Positions 41,726 through 50,756 of a stretch of DNA of 64,000 bases are shown here, piece by piece (position 1 is the stretch's first letter; the number at the start of each line of letters is the position of its first letter). The notes below the pieces were generated by a model. It did no database searches. It was not told the DNA's origin and was given only the letters and a program-made list of their open reading frames with translations. This DNA comes from Desulfosporosinus sp049943955 (lineage in GTDB: Bacteria; Bacillota; Desulfitobacteriia; Desulfitobacteriales; Desulfitobacteriaceae). Both the position numbers and the translations under genes were made by a program. The stretch lies in assembly GCF_049943955.1 (NCBI RefSeq), contig NZ_JBNFTW010000010.1:62001-126000 (forward strand). Direction: 5' to 3'.

Positions 41726-41778
41726 TAAGAGAGTCCAAGACAATCCTTCATAGCGGAAAATAATTAGAACACTCGATA

Positions 41779-41812
41779 TTACCTCTCTTTATAGTTAAAG
41801 AGAGGTAATTTG
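41779..41812 (+). terminator. Terminator of the FGGY kinase
   Basis: TTACCTCTCTTTA / TAAAGAGAGGTAA with a short loop, then TTTGC. Confidence 0.75.
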
Positions 41813-41872
41813 CTTCCCTAATTAAAATGCCTGCCGTCTGTGGCCTCGGGGCTTCGGCACTCAGGGAAAATA

Positions 41873-41912
41873 AAAGTCAGGAGATTATGCAGTAATCTCC
41901 TGACTTTATAGT
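41873..41912. terminator. Second strong hairpin terminator
   Basis: 15-bp perfect stem AAAGTCAGGAGATTA / TAATCTCCTGACTTT (41873-41887 with 41893-41907). Confidence 0.8.
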
Positions 41913-42020
41913 TTCTGGCTTCTAAAGTTATCTAACTTGGTGACAAACGGTTATAACTTGAATATCTTGTATTGTACCATAATTTACCATACTACAAGAA
42001 TGGAATGAGGGTGAAGCACA

Positions 42021-42572
42021 ATGCCGTTAGGTAAAATGAATATACTTGGGAATCAACAAGTTCAAATGATGCCTCAAGGAACTCAAGGCTATCAGATGCC
42101 GAATGTTTCAGGGCAATTTAACCAGTCACCATTATTAGGCCGAGGACTGCAAAGATTCGCACCTAAGTTCGGGCTTCCGGGTGGTTTGCTTATGCCACCG
42201 GGATTTTCTCAGCCGATAAATAACTTTGGAGGCGGTCAGGCAGGAACGATGCCCGGCGGGATGATGGGCGGAAATGCAAACTGGGGTCCTGGTCCACAAG
42301 CTGGTGGCCAGGGGTATGCTGCTCCCGGTTATCCGCCGCAAGGTATTCAGGGTTTTCAGCAAAATCAGATGCTGCAGCAACCAATGATGCCGCAAGCCCA
42401 AGGGTATCAACCACAAGGGTATCAGCCCCAAGGTTATCCAAATCAGGGATATCCAAATCAGATGATTAATCAAGGGTACGGAGGGCAAATGCCTGTTCAG
42501 CCTGCCTGGGAAAGCCCCAAAAAGGGCGGAATCAAAGCATTTATCAGTAATCTTTTTTCTAAAAAGAAATAA
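42021..42572 (+). CDS. Low-complexity Gly/Gln/Pro/Met-rich protein
   Basis: 183 residues. Residues 1-75 are Met/Gln/Pro-rich, 76-105 are GGM/GGN-rich, and 125-160 contain tandem GYQPQ and GYPNQ pentapeptides. The last 15 residues, KGGIKAFISNLFSKKK, form a basic amphipathic helix that could touch a membrane. The composition resembles spore-coat or surface-assembly proteins; no family is recognised. A GAGGGTG site precedes the ATG. It is monocistronic. Confidence 0.6.
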   Translation: MPLGKMNILGNQQVQMMPQGTQGYQMPNVSGQFNQSPLLGRGLQRFAPKFGLPGGLLMPPGFSQPINNFGGGQAGTMPGGMMGGNANWGPGPQAGGQGYAAPGYPPQGIQGFQQNQMLQQPMMPQAQGYQPQGYQPQGYPNQGYPNQMINQGYGGQMPVQPAWESPKKGGIKAFISNLFSKKK

Positions 42573-42600
42573 TGAATGATTTTATGGCAACTCATTAATT

Positions 42601-42813
42601 TTATGAAGCATTAAGGCTATTTTCGCTTATGTAGGAGTGCGATAGCCTTCTTGTATTGAAACGTATATCATAACTGAAATTATGAATTAATAACTTACAG
42701 TGATCTATGTAAGGGCTAATGTCAATATTTAAGAACAAGTTTGCGCTGATCGTAATTAAAGTAGATAAAGAGTTTATTATAAAGTCTTTGTTAGTTTTAA
42801 AAAAATTCAACAT
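42601..42813 (-). CDS. Doubtful small ORF
   Basis: 70 codons starting MLNFFKTNKDFIINSLSTLI. A good TTTGAGGTG ribosome site precedes the ATG, and residues 10-35 are hydrophobic. Against it: the 3' half overlaps a hairpin (AAGGCTAT / ATAGCCTT at 42613-42649) and the sequence has no recognised relatives. Listed because the ribosome site is unusually good. Confidence 0.28.
   Translation of the reverse strand: MLNFFKTNKDFIINSLSTLITISANLFLNIDISPYIDHCKLLIHNFSYDIRFNTRRLSHSYISENSLNAS
42613..42652 (+). terminator. Possible terminator of the low-complexity gene
   Basis: AAGGCTAT (42613-42620) pairs with ATAGCCTT (42642-42649), extended by GC pairs; followed by CTTGTATT, a weak T tract. Confidence 0.55.
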
Positions 42814-43038
42814 AAGTTACACCTCAAATTAATTCCGTTCTTTAATGTTTTAAATGTAATATACCTGAGAAAGATAAAGATAGGCTGAGGAATAACTGAA
42901 TGTTTCCCTGGAAAATACTTAATATCTGCTGAAAGAGCATTGGCCAATAGGCAAGTTCTTGTGAGTATCCGAAATCTTTCATGGCACATAAAATACGTTA
43001 AGTGTGAGTTTATGAGGATCGTGAAAGAGGGAGATCAA

Positions 43039-43608
43039 ATGAAGACGGAAGTTTTAAAAAAGGTCTTGACCGACATTATGGGATCTCTAATTGCTCAGGA
43101 TAAGACCATTGATAATAATCCCGAGGAGGATGAAGATCATGGGGTTGCTAACATTGAGGATACCGAGGAGATGCAGGCAATTAAGAGATTATGCCAAAAT
43201 TTCGCTAAAGCCTTAACCGCACGCGATTATGAATCCTTAGATGGAAGGGCCGAATATCATCTCTATACAGTAGATCATCTGATCAAATTGATTAAGAACA
43301 ATGATGAACAAAACACGATCAAAATCCTAACTGACAATAAGATTAAATCTAAATACGAAGATTGTGAGTTTCTTTCTATCACCTTGAGCGAGGATCAAGA
43401 GGAAGCAGAGGTGGTTTATAATGTAAAAACATGCGTAATTAGTGCTGAGGACAAATACTTTAAAGAATTAAATAAAAAGAACAATAAGAAAAACAGAATT
43501 AATAGAGGCACTTCTTTCTGTACTGTCTACACTCTGTTCGTGAAAAAAGAGAAGGGTACTTGGAAAGTCAATAACTTCGAAGCTTCAGATGAAAATATAA
43601 AAATTTAA
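43039..43608 (+). CDS. Hypothetical acidic protein
   Basis: 189 residues, soluble. An acidic linker (NNPEEDEDHGVANIEDTEEM) precedes an alpha-plus-beta domain from about residue 45: RLCQNFAKALTARDYESLDG, then beta-rich parts ending GTWKVNNFEAS. The late pattern CTVYTLFVKKEKGTWKVNNF is reminiscent of NTF2/SnoaL-like folds, but this is only an impression. ATG 43039 follows GAGGGAGA; the longer frame from 42940 lacks a ribosome site. Function is unknown. Confidence 0.65.
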   Translation: MKTEVLKKVLTDIMGSLIAQDKTIDNNPEEDEDHGVANIEDTEEMQAIKRLCQNFAKALTARDYESLDGRAEYHLYTVDHLIKLIKNNDEQNTIKILTDNKIKSKYEDCEFLSITLSEDQEEAEVVYNVKTCVISAEDKYFKELNKKNNKKNRINRGTSFCTVYTLFVKKEKGTWKVNNFEASDENIKI

Positions 43609-44049
43609 TAGGAATTATTAGTTCAAAAAAGGTAAATGCTATATAACAGCATAATAAATGGATCACAGAGGGTTACCAGTCATTTTGCGTAAATAAGGTC
43701 CCAATTTGAACTAAATAATTATAGAGCAGAGGTTTAAAAATAAACCTCTGTTATTAATTACCTGTATTTACATGATAATGAATTTATATATAATGGTTTT
43801 TAATTCTTTTATATAATAATGGTAAATTTATATAAATATTATATAAGAATTTTATAGAACTTATATAGAAAAATTGCAAGAAAAAAATTTTTTTATATAA
43901 AAATTAAATTAAATGATATTTATTTTTAAAAATAAATAGAGTAAACTTATAACAAAGAAAGGAGGGCTTGAATCCCAGTTATAGGCACCAATAATCAAAG
44001 AGATAATTTCTTACTAACGATTGTCATAAAGAAAGGAGCTACTTAGTTA
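43609..44049. other. AT-rich intergenic region with TATATAA repeats
   Basis: It holds a terminator at 43727-43756, then about 200 bases of extreme AT content in which TATATAA/TATATAT recurs irregularly (about 43785-43870) and a run of A and T near 43880. GAAAGGAGGGCTT at 43957 looks like a ribosome site without a usable frame. No T-box or riboswitch was recognised before the permease. Confidence 0.5.
43727..43757 (+). terminator. Terminator of the acidic protein gene
   Basis: CAGAGGTTTA / TAAACCTCTG (43727-43736 with 43741-43750), loop AAAA, then TTATTAATT. Confidence 0.8.
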
Positions 44050-45450
44050 ATGAATTTATTGAGGAAAAAATCTATTAACAAGCTTATCTTGGAATCACAG
44101 CAAAAAAGTGGTCTCAAGAAAGCTTTAGGCGCACTGGATCTCACTGCTTTGGGTATTGGTGCTATTATTGGAACCGGAATTTTTGTTTTAACAGGTGTAG
44201 CAGCAGCTGAGTATGCCGGGCCAGCATTGGTTTTATCGTTCGTTATTTCTGGAATTGCCTGTGCTTTCGCAGCTCTGGTTTACGCTGAATTCGCTTCAAT
44301 GGTTCCTGTGGCCGGGAGCGCGTATACTTACAGTTATGCTGCTCTTGGTGAGTTTTTTGCTTGGATCATCGGATGGGATCTTATGCTGGAATATGCATTA
44401 GCTTGTAGTACTGTAGCCATTGGCTGGTCAGGGTATTTTGTTAAGCTGCTGCAAGGCTTAGGCGTCAATTTGCCTGCCTGGGGTACTTTGTCAGCGGGTT
44501 CAGGAGGACTAGTCAACATACCTGCATTAGCAATCGCTCTTTTGATTACTTGGCTTTTATCCCTCGGAGTTAAAGAAAGCACCAGAGTTAACAATATTAT
44601 CGTTGCTGTCAAACTATTTGCCGTCTTAGTCTTTATTGTTGTAGCGATATTTTATGTTAAGCCTGCTAACTGGCAGCCTTTCATGCCTTATGGTTGGAAT
44701 GGAGTGTTCAGGGGTGCCGCTATTGTTTTCTTTGCCTATATTGGTTTTGATGCTGTTTCGACCGCAGCGGAAGAAGTTAAAAATCCTCAAAAGGATTTAC
44801 CGCGTGGAATTATCGCTTCTTTAATTGTTTGTACTGTTTTGTATATCATTGTAACAGCTATTTTGACCGGTGCTGTTTCTTACACGAAATTAAATGTTTC
44901 GGCCCCTATTGCTTTAGCATTGCAGGTAATGCATCAGAATTGGGCTGCCGGAATCATTTCCATAGGTGCCCTTGGAGGTATCACCACCGTACTGCTTGTT
45001 ATGCTCTATGGGCAAACTCGGGTTTTCTATGCAATGTCTCGTGATGGCTTACTTCCGAAAATCTTTAGTGAGACCCATCCAATTCATAAAACTCCTAATA
45101 AAAGCACTTGGTTAACAGGTATTATTGTAGCAATAGTAGCAGGCTTAACCCCAATCGATGTCCTTGCAGAAATGGTCAATATCGGTACCATGGCAGCTTT
45201 TGTCTTTGTCTCCATCGCTGTTATTGTTTTACGTAAATCCCAGCCTGATCTGCCGCGCGCTTTCCGCTGCCCGGGAGTGCCTGTCGTTCCACTATTAGCT
45301 GCTCTGTTCTCTTTATTCCTTATGTTTAAACTACCTGGAGCTACATGGATTCGCTTCTTGGTTTGGCTATTCATTGGTTTGCTGATCTATTTCTTTTATG
45401 GGTATAGGCATAGTAATTTAAATAAAGAAGCAAAGGCCAATGTCGACTAA
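44050..45450 (+). CDS. APC-family amino acid permease (CAT-like)
   Basis: 466 residues with 12 helices. LTALGIGAIIGTGIFVLTGV is the helix 1 motif with the unwound GxIIGxGIF, ALVYAEFASMVPVAGSAYTY covers helix 3, and YIGFDAVSTAAEEVKNPQKD is the conserved helix 6-7 loop of cationic amino acid transporters. It would import amino acids; cationic substrates are suggested by similarity only. AAAGGAGC precedes the ATG, 12 bases away. It is monocistronic, with a clear terminator. Confidence 0.93.
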   Translation: MNLLRKKSINKLILESQQKSGLKKALGALDLTALGIGAIIGTGIFVLTGVAAAEYAGPALVLSFVISGIACAFAALVYAEFASMVPVAGSAYTYSYAALGEFFAWIIGWDLMLEYALACSTVAIGWSGYFVKLLQGLGVNLPAWGTLSAGSGGLVNIPALAIALLITWLLSLGVKESTRVNNIIVAVKLFAVLVFIVVAIFYVKPANWQPFMPYGWNGVFRGAAIVFFAYIGFDAVSTAAEEVKNPQKDLPRGIIASLIVCTVLYIIVTAILTGAVSYTKLNVSAPIALALQVMHQNWAAGIISIGALGGITTVLLVMLYGQTRVFYAMSRDGLLPKIFSETHPIHKTPNKSTWLTGIIVAIVAGLTPIDVLAEMVNIGTMAAFVFVSIAVIVLRKSQPDLPRAFRCPGVPVVPLLAALFSLFLMFKLPGATWIRFLVWLFIGLLIYFFYGYRHSNLNKEAKANVD

Positions 45451-45492
45451 GAGAATTCAAGGCAGAAAAACTCTGTTAAATAATTAATGGTT

Positions 45493-45519
45493 AGGTACCC
45501 TTATTGGGTACCTTTTTTT
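45493..45519 (+). terminator. Terminator of the APC permease
   Basis: AGGTACCC / GGGTACCT stem (45493-45500 with 45506-45513), then seven T residues. Confidence 0.9.
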
Positions 45520-45648
45520 GTGGAAGGTTACCTATCAAAGTTCGGCGAGGGCTATATGGGCTATAGGAATGATTAATATAACTTGACATGATATTTACCA
45601 CTTTCTGGGATTTGATTAACAGGACTACATGAAGAAAGGTAGAGATCG

Positions 45649-45860
45649 ATGCTCGAGAGATTTGCCGCATGGAATAGTTGGCTAAACCGACGCATGTTTT
45701 TTCTGGTACTTGCTGCAGTAACGACAGGTTTCGTGACTGCCACATCCCGAAAACTCCTCTGACAAGTCGATTAGGTGTCATTTTTTTCGCTTATATGACG
45801 TTTGTGAGTGCCTTATGTCCCTCCTTGTTTCACTCAAGCGGATCTGGCAGGTATTTAACT
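45649..45860 (+). pseudogene. Frameshifted N-terminal remnant of a bile-acid/Na+ symporter-type transporter
   Basis: ATG 45649, with GAAAGG upstream, reads MLERFAAWNSWLNRRMFFLV and on to TTGFVTATS, then stops; in another frame IPKTPLTSRLGVIFFAYMTF and VSALCPSL continue. Joined, they look like the first 60 residues of BASS/YfeH transporters (an amphipathic NRRMF start, helix 1, FAYMTFVSAL in helix 2). The rest of the gene is absent and the FAH-family gene follows. The family assignment is from memory and moderate. Confidence 0.5.
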
Positions 45861-45881
45861 CATAACAAAGGGAGAGTGACT

Positions 45882-46511
45882 TTGACATTGGAAATTAAAA
45901 ATATTTTTTGTGTAGGACGCAATTATCCGTTACATGCTCAAGAGCTTAACAATACTGTTCCCAGCGAGCCTTTGATATTTTCCAAACCGACACATGCTCT
46001 GGCAGAAGCAAATGATCGTGAAATTATATTGCCTAAAGGTTGTGGAGAGATTCACCACGAACTTGAATTTGTCGTTCATATCAGCAGAAGTTATGAGCCG
46101 GGATTAACGACGGATGATCTTATCGATCAAATAGCCTTGGGCATTGATTTTACGTTAAGAGATGTTCAGAGTCAGTTGAAGGAAAAAGGGTATCCCTGGC
46201 TGCTGGCAAAAGGATTCCCAAATTCTGCTGTTCTGACACCTTGGCTTCCTTTTGAGGGAGTAGAAGCTTTCGGCAGCTCGGATTTTTGGTTAGAGAAAAA
46301 CGGACGTGAAGTACAGCGTGGAAATATTAACGATATGTATTTTACTGTTCCTTCACTTCTTGAGTATATTGCGAAGCACTTTGGGCTTGGGAAAGATGAT
46401 ATTATATTTACAGGAACTCCCGCCGGTGTTGGCCCCGTTGCCGAAAGAGATTGTTTGCTTATGAAATGGAATCAGAAGATAATGGGGCAATTTCGAGTGA
46501 CCTTAAAGTAA
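45882..46511 (+). CDS. Fumarylacetoacetate hydrolase-family enzyme
   Basis: 209 residues, the size of FAHD1/YcgM-type acylpyruvate hydrolases and oxaloacetate decarboxylases. IFCVGRNYPLHAQELNN opens the fold, IILPKGCGEIHHELEFVVHI carries the metal-binding Glu/His cluster (GxIHHELEF), GIDFTLRDVQSQLKEKGYPW the Asp, and IFTGTPAGVGPV the C-terminal signature. It would cleave or decarboxylate a small diketo or oxo acid. TTG 45882 follows GGAG by 7 bases; the longer open frame includes the transporter remnant. Confidence 0.88.
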   Translation: MTLEIKNIFCVGRNYPLHAQELNNTVPSEPLIFSKPTHALAEANDREIILPKGCGEIHHELEFVVHISRSYEPGLTTDDLIDQIALGIDFTLRDVQSQLKEKGYPWLLAKGFPNSAVLTPWLPFEGVEAFGSSDFWLEKNGREVQRGNINDMYFTVPSLLEYIAKHFGLGKDDIIFTGTPAGVGPVAERDCLLMKWNQKIMGQFRVTLK

Positions 46512-46626
46512 GAGTAACTTTAGTTTCGTCATACAAGGGGACACTGAAGGCACCCTTTATGATTTGAAACAAATTTTAAATCGTACCTACATTCCTTGAC
46601 AAAACGTTGTAAAATAGAGTAAGGAT

Positions 46627-46680
46627 CAAAGATTATAAAGGTGACCGGTGTAAAACCACCGGTTACCTTTATAATCTTTG
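46627..46680 (+). promoter_or_regulatory. 24-bp near-perfect hairpin in a transporter leader
   Basis: CAAAGATTATAAAGGTGACC at 46627 pairs through to 46680, 24 base pairs with a single G-T pair and a 6-base loop. There is no T run after it, so it is not an ordinary terminator. It lies 45 bases before the ArsB/NhaD-type start. Confidence 0.75.
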
Positions 46681-46725
46681 GAGAACATAATTGAATGCTG
46701 CAGAAGGGAGCAGAGGCGGGGAAGT

Positions 46726-48006
46726 ATGGAGACTAACGCAATATTAGCCCTAATTATTTTTGCCTTAACTTACGTATTTATCATGTCTGAGAAAATGCAC
46801 CGGGCGATTGCTGCCTTGTTGGGCGGTATGATTCTTATTGTAGCCGGCGTGCTGACGCAAGAAAAGGCTATCAGTTACATTGACTGGAACACACTGGGAC
46901 TATTAATAGGCATGATGATTGTGGTCGGAATCACTCGGCGTTCAGGTGTTTTTCAATATCTGGCGCTTTGGGCTGTCCGCATTGCTAAAGGAGAGCCGAT
47001 TCGCATCCTGATTGCTTTAGCAACGGTAACGGCTATTGTATCCGCTTTTTTAGATAATGTGACCACGGTCTTGCTTATTGTCCCTATCACCTTTTCGATT
47101 GCCGATCAACTTGACGTTGATCCTATCCCTTTCTTAGTCTGTCAGATTCTGGCCAGTAACATAGGTGGTACAGGAACGCTTATTGGGGATCCCCCGAACA
47201 TTATGATTGGCAGCCAGGCAGGGTTAGGGTTTATGGACTTCATTGTCAATTTAATGCCTGTTATAGCCATTATTCACATCGTAATTATGGCCATTTTCTG
47301 GTTCTTGTACCATAAGAAAATGCAGGTTCCCGAGGAACGCAAACAGGCTGTTTGCCGAGTCAATCCCAAAGATGAGATATCTGATTATCTCCTATTAAAG
47401 AAAAGCCTCGCTGTATTATTACTGATTATGGCTGCTTTCGTTGTTCATGATGCCTTACATTTAGAATCTGCCACAATCGCCCTTACGGGGGCTGTCCTAC
47501 TTATGCTCATCGCTCATGAAGAACCGGAGGATATTCTCTTAGCCGTTGAATGGCCTTCCATCTTCTTTTTCCTGGGCTTGTTTATTGTTGTCGGCGGATT
47601 GGTCGAAACTGGTCTGATTGGACGCCTGGCCCAATGGACAATGAATGTCACGGCAGGGAACTTTCGCTTGACAGGCATGTTCATCCTCTGGCTGTCGGCA
47701 GTCGCATCGGCTTTTGTTGATAATATTCCTTTTGTGGCTACGATGATTCCTTTAATCAAAGACATGGGCCATTTGGGTAATTTGTCTCCGGCTGCCTTGC
47801 ATCCTCTCTGGTGGTCCTTATCTCTGGGGGCTTGTCTGGGCGGTAACGGAACTTTAATTGGTGCATCGGCCAATGTTATTGTTGCAGGCTTAGCGGAGAA
47901 GAACGGTGCGAAAATTAAGTTCCTATCATTTATGAAGATCGCATTTCCGTTAATGCTTGTGTCCGTTGCGATTTCAACGGTTTACCTGCTGTTTGTTTAT
48001 TTTTAA
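46726..48006 (+). CDS. ArsB/NhaD/SLC13-type ion transporter
   Basis: About 426 residues with 11-12 helices. Two inverted repeats each carry a re-entrant motif: VSAFLDNVTTVLLIVPITFS with SNIGGTGTLIGDPPNIMIGS in the first, and ASAFVDNIPFVATMIPLIKD with GGNGTLIGASANVIVAGLAE in the second. These pairs define the ion transporter superfamily (ArsB, NhaD, P protein). The ion cannot be assigned. ATG 46726 follows GAGGCGGGG; the longer frame from 46678 overlaps the leader hairpin. Confidence 0.9.
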   Translation: METNAILALIIFALTYVFIMSEKMHRAIAALLGGMILIVAGVLTQEKAISYIDWNTLGLLIGMMIVVGITRRSGVFQYLALWAVRIAKGEPIRILIALATVTAIVSAFLDNVTTVLLIVPITFSIADQLDVDPIPFLVCQILASNIGGTGTLIGDPPNIMIGSQAGLGFMDFIVNLMPVIAIIHIVIMAIFWFLYHKKMQVPEERKQAVCRVNPKDEISDYLLLKKSLAVLLLIMAAFVVHDALHLESATIALTGAVLLMLIAHEEPEDILLAVEWPSIFFFLGLFIVVGGLVETGLIGRLAQWTMNVTAGNFRLTGMFILWLSAVASAFVDNIPFVATMIPLIKDMGHLGNLSPAALHPLWWSLSLGACLGGNGTLIGASANVIVAGLAEKNGAKIKFLSFMKIAFPLMLVSVAISTVYLLFVYF

Positions 48007-48075
48007 CGGCTCTACATGTTCACAGACGATCAAGGATTTGATTGGAGACAGTACATTTCATTGATGGAATGTTAA

Positions 48076-48255
48076 AAAGAAGACAATCCCTTACTTCAAT
48101 TTTCGAATGTTATGACAGTTCCTCATATCGGATCGGCAACAATGACATGCCGGAATGAGATGGCTATGCTGGCTGCAAAAAATTTGGTGGCAGGGCTCAA
48201 AGGAGAAAATCCGCCGAATCTTGTAAAGGAGCTCCTTCAGCTTGCCTCTAAATAA
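48076..48255 (+). pseudogene. C-terminal remnant of a 2-hydroxyacid dehydrogenase
   Basis: The open frame reads EDNPLLQFSNVMTVPHIGSA, then TMTCRNEMAMLAAKNLVAGL and KGENPPNLVKE before TAA. This is the last 60 residues of GyaR/SerA-type D-2-hydroxyacid dehydrogenases, including the catalytic-His motif (PHIGSAT). There is an in-frame stop immediately upstream at 48073 and no recognisable N-terminal part before it. It is a decayed gene. Confidence 0.8.
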
Positions 48256-48370
48256 TTTTCGGTTATTGCTTTTTCTTAAAAATTTTAGTAATATACTCTT
48301 ATTTAGTTAAGAGATCTCTAAAATTGATTCTGAAAATTTCTTCACTAAAAGATGCTCCCTAGAAAAATAG

Positions 48371-48411
48371 AAAGTTGTTTGCCAAAACTTTAGTTTTAGC
48401 GAACAACTTTT
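48371..48411. terminator. Probable bidirectional terminator
   Basis: AAAGTTGTTTGC pairs with GCGAACAACTTT around AAAACTTTAGTTTTA; T-rich on both sides. It would end the minus-strand PucR gene. Confidence 0.6.
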
Positions 48412-48493
48412 GTTTTAGGGTAAAGGGATTTTTAAAAACTCCAATATTTTATAGGAAAGATAAAGCTGAAATAATATATTACCGTCATTTAAA

Positions 48494-49654
48494 TCAATTT
48501 AAAATTCTTTCTATTTTTTCGATGCGATGAAACATGGTATTACGATGAATACTCAATTCAGCAGCTGAAACCTTAACGTTTTTGAAATGATAAAGATAAG
48601 TATAGAGGCTTAGGGCAAACTTTGTGTTGTTTTCTTGATCGTAGTCAATAAGTTTGAGCAGCGAACGGTGTAAAAATTTTTTGTAATGATTGTTGTCACC
48701 GTGAACATAGATAAGATCATAAATCAGATAATCATCGTAGCGGAAAAAATGCATCTCTTTATTAAGTAGATTGCCCAGTCTTAAAGCCTGAAGAGACTCC
48801 AGGTATCGTTCTCTTACTTCTGTAAAATCAGTAAAGGTGCGGCTGATTCCGGCTTGCAAATGATTATTGACAATAAACTCTTTCAGGCCTTTTGTTTCTA
48901 TTTCTAAAAAATGAATTTCATGTTCACTACTGGCGAGTATAACGATGTTATCGTTATAAATAACTGCTTTAGAATTTAGAAGTTTTTTTTCAACTTCCTC
49001 TCGCAAATAGGGAAGCGTTAGATTCGATACGGTTAATTTTTGTGTTTCCAGATAGATGACAAACAGCTTGCCTTTGAATTTTATACCTAGTACCTTCAGC
49101 CGCTCATTAATTATCCTAAGGTCCCTAAGATTACCATCGAGAAGATCAAGCAAAAAGCTTTGATGTGATAGACCAGGAGATAAATTAAGATATCTGTTTT
49201 TTTGCAGTTCAATGGAAAAGGCAGCGCAAAGAATGGAGACGATTTCCTTGTCGCAATCATTAAACGGGTGATTATGAGCGCAAACTACTAAAACTCCGAC
49301 GTTCCTGTCATTAATGGAGATTTTGCCGATAATTCTGGGGTATTTACAGTAGGGGTCAAGCCAGTAGAAAGGGTCCTCGTTTTTTTCTATTTTGTCAAAC
49401 AAACTATTATGCAAATAATAGGAGTAGGTCCGAAAAATAAAATTCTTATTCTTATGGAGTTCATTCCAAACTGGATCATCTTCGACCTTTGATTCCCCGG
49501 TCGTCGTGAGAAGCTTTATACTTAAATCAGTGATGGTAAAAGGGTTGCCTAACATTTGGTATCCGAGATCAACCAGTGACTGCAGTCCTGAACCTTTGCT
49601 CAACGTTTTTATTAGTTCCAGGGAATAGCGGGAAAGAAGCGAATTATCCTCCAT
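48494..49654 (-). CDS. PucR/CdaR-type transcription regulator
   Basis: About 386 residues. An N-terminal GAF-like region (about 20-160), the CdaR GGDEF-like middle domain (about 195-320) and a C-terminal PucR helix-turn-helix (KVSAAELSIHRNTMFHRIEK). The protein ends at IERILN, some 20 residues short of most family members, which continue through a last helix. ATG 49654 follows AAAGGAGGGC. It is divergent from the methyl-THF methyltransferase operon and is the likely regulator of it; this is by position, as in other corrinoid methyltransferase loci. Confidence 0.85.
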   Translation of the reverse strand: MEDNSLLSRYSLELIKTLSKGSGLQSLVDLGYQMLGNPFTITDLSIKLLTTTGESKVEDDPVWNELHKNKNFIFRTYSYYLHNSLFDKIEKNEDPFYWLDPYCKYPRIIGKISINDRNVGVLVVCAHNHPFNDCDKEIVSILCAAFSIELQKNRYLNLSPGLSHQSFLLDLLDGNLRDLRIINERLKVLGIKFKGKLFVIYLETQKLTVSNLTLPYLREEVEKKLLNSKAVIYNDNIVILASSEHEIHFLEIETKGLKEFIVNNHLQAGISRTFTDFTEVRERYLESLQALRLGNLLNKEMHFFRYDDYLIYDLIYVHGDNNHYKKFLHRSLLKLIDYDQENNTKFALSLYTYLYHFKNVKVSAAELSIHRNTMFHRIEKIERILN

Positions 49655-49950
49655 AATGCCCTCCTTTGTCAAAATAGTGCACAATGTACAATCTAGACAG
49701 AATTATATGTTAAATTTCACAAAGGTAGAATTTTTAAAAAATAGAATATATAATAATATTATAATGTATAGACAAATTCTTCGGATTAGGGAGGTGACAG
49801 CATTCTGCAATCTCTATTCTATACCTAAAATGGTGTGCTTCCTAGATGAACTTCGGAAATTGTGAAGTGCTTAATTTACCCAAACTGCGAATGCTGTTTT
49901 GAGAAGAGAAAATCGCTGAAGAACAATTTAAAAATGGAGGTAGATTAATC

Positions 49951-50754
49951 TTGATAATTATTGGTGAAAAAATTAACGGCGCTATTCCCTCCGTGGCCAA
50001 GGCCATTGCCAGCAAAGATGCCGAATTTATTAAAAATCTTGCTAAAATTCAGAGTGAAGCTGGTGCCAATTTCATTGATGTTTGTGCATCTGTTGAAGAC
50101 AGTCTTGAGCTTGAAACCATTAAATGGCTTATTGACTTGGTGCAAGAGGTTACAGATACCCCTATATCTATTGACAGTCCTAATGCACGGATCTGTGCTG
50201 AAGCTATCAAATTTTGCAATAAGCCGGGCCTCATAAATTCAGTCTCCATGGAAGGTGACAAGATTGAACTTGTCTTCCCAATTATTGCTGAGACAAAATG
50301 GGAGTGTGCTGCCCTCTTGTGTGACGATACCGGGATTCCCCAGACGGGCGAAAAACGTCTGGAAGTGTTTGCAGAGATTATGAAGAAAGCGAGAGAGTAT
50401 AATATTGCTCCTTCAAGACTGCATATTGATCCATTAGTGCAAATGCTTTGCACTTCAGAAGATGGTATTCTTACGATCATGGATGTGATCAAAGAAATTA
50501 AGAAGCAATATCCGGATATTCATGTTACGGGTGGTGCCAGCAACATTTCCTTTAATCTTCCCGTTCGAAAACTCGTTAATCAAGCCTTTATTGTCTTATC
50601 GATGGGTTCCGGCATGGACAGTGCGATCCTTGATCCGACGAACAAAGATCTAATGGGTATGCTTTACGCAACAGAAGCCCTTCTGGGTATGGACGAATAT
50701 TGCATGGAATACATCGGTGCATACCGAGAAGGAAAATTTGGTGTTAAGAAGTAA
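49951..50754 (+). CDS. Methyl-THF:corrinoid methyltransferase (MtgA/AcsE-like)
   Basis: 267 residues: a single pterin-binding TIM barrel. IIIGEKINGAIPSVAKAIAS is the opening strand, GANFIDVCASVED and TPISIDSPNARICAEAIKFC hold pterin-site Asp residues, IHVTGGASNISFNLPVRKLV has the conserved Asn (GGxSNxSF), and AILDPTNKDLM follows. It moves a methyl group between the corrinoid protein and tetrahydrofolate (methyltransferase II). TTG 49951 follows GGAGGT. It is first in an operon with a corrinoid protein and a UroD-type methyltransferase. Confidence 0.9.
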   Translation: MIIIGEKINGAIPSVAKAIASKDAEFIKNLAKIQSEAGANFIDVCASVEDSLELETIKWLIDLVQEVTDTPISIDSPNARICAEAIKFCNKPGLINSVSMEGDKIELVFPIIAETKWECAALLCDDTGIPQTGEKRLEVFAEIMKKAREYNIAPSRLHIDPLVQMLCTSEDGILTIMDVIKEIKKQYPDIHVTGGASNISFNLPVRKLVNQAFIVLSMGSGMDSAILDPTNKDLMGMLYATEALLGMDEYCMEYIGAYREGKFGVKK

Positions 50755-50756
50755 GT

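Noticed and set aside
43740..44049. T-box or amino-acid riboswitch before the APC permease
   Set aside because: No T-box (TGGNACC-type) sequence or known aptamer core was found; the leader is mainly AT-rich TATATAA runs.
45678..45881. Long N-terminal extension of the FAH-family protein
   Set aside because: The family starts at the IFCVGRNY block; the extension is transporter remnant and the ribosome site is before TTG 45882.
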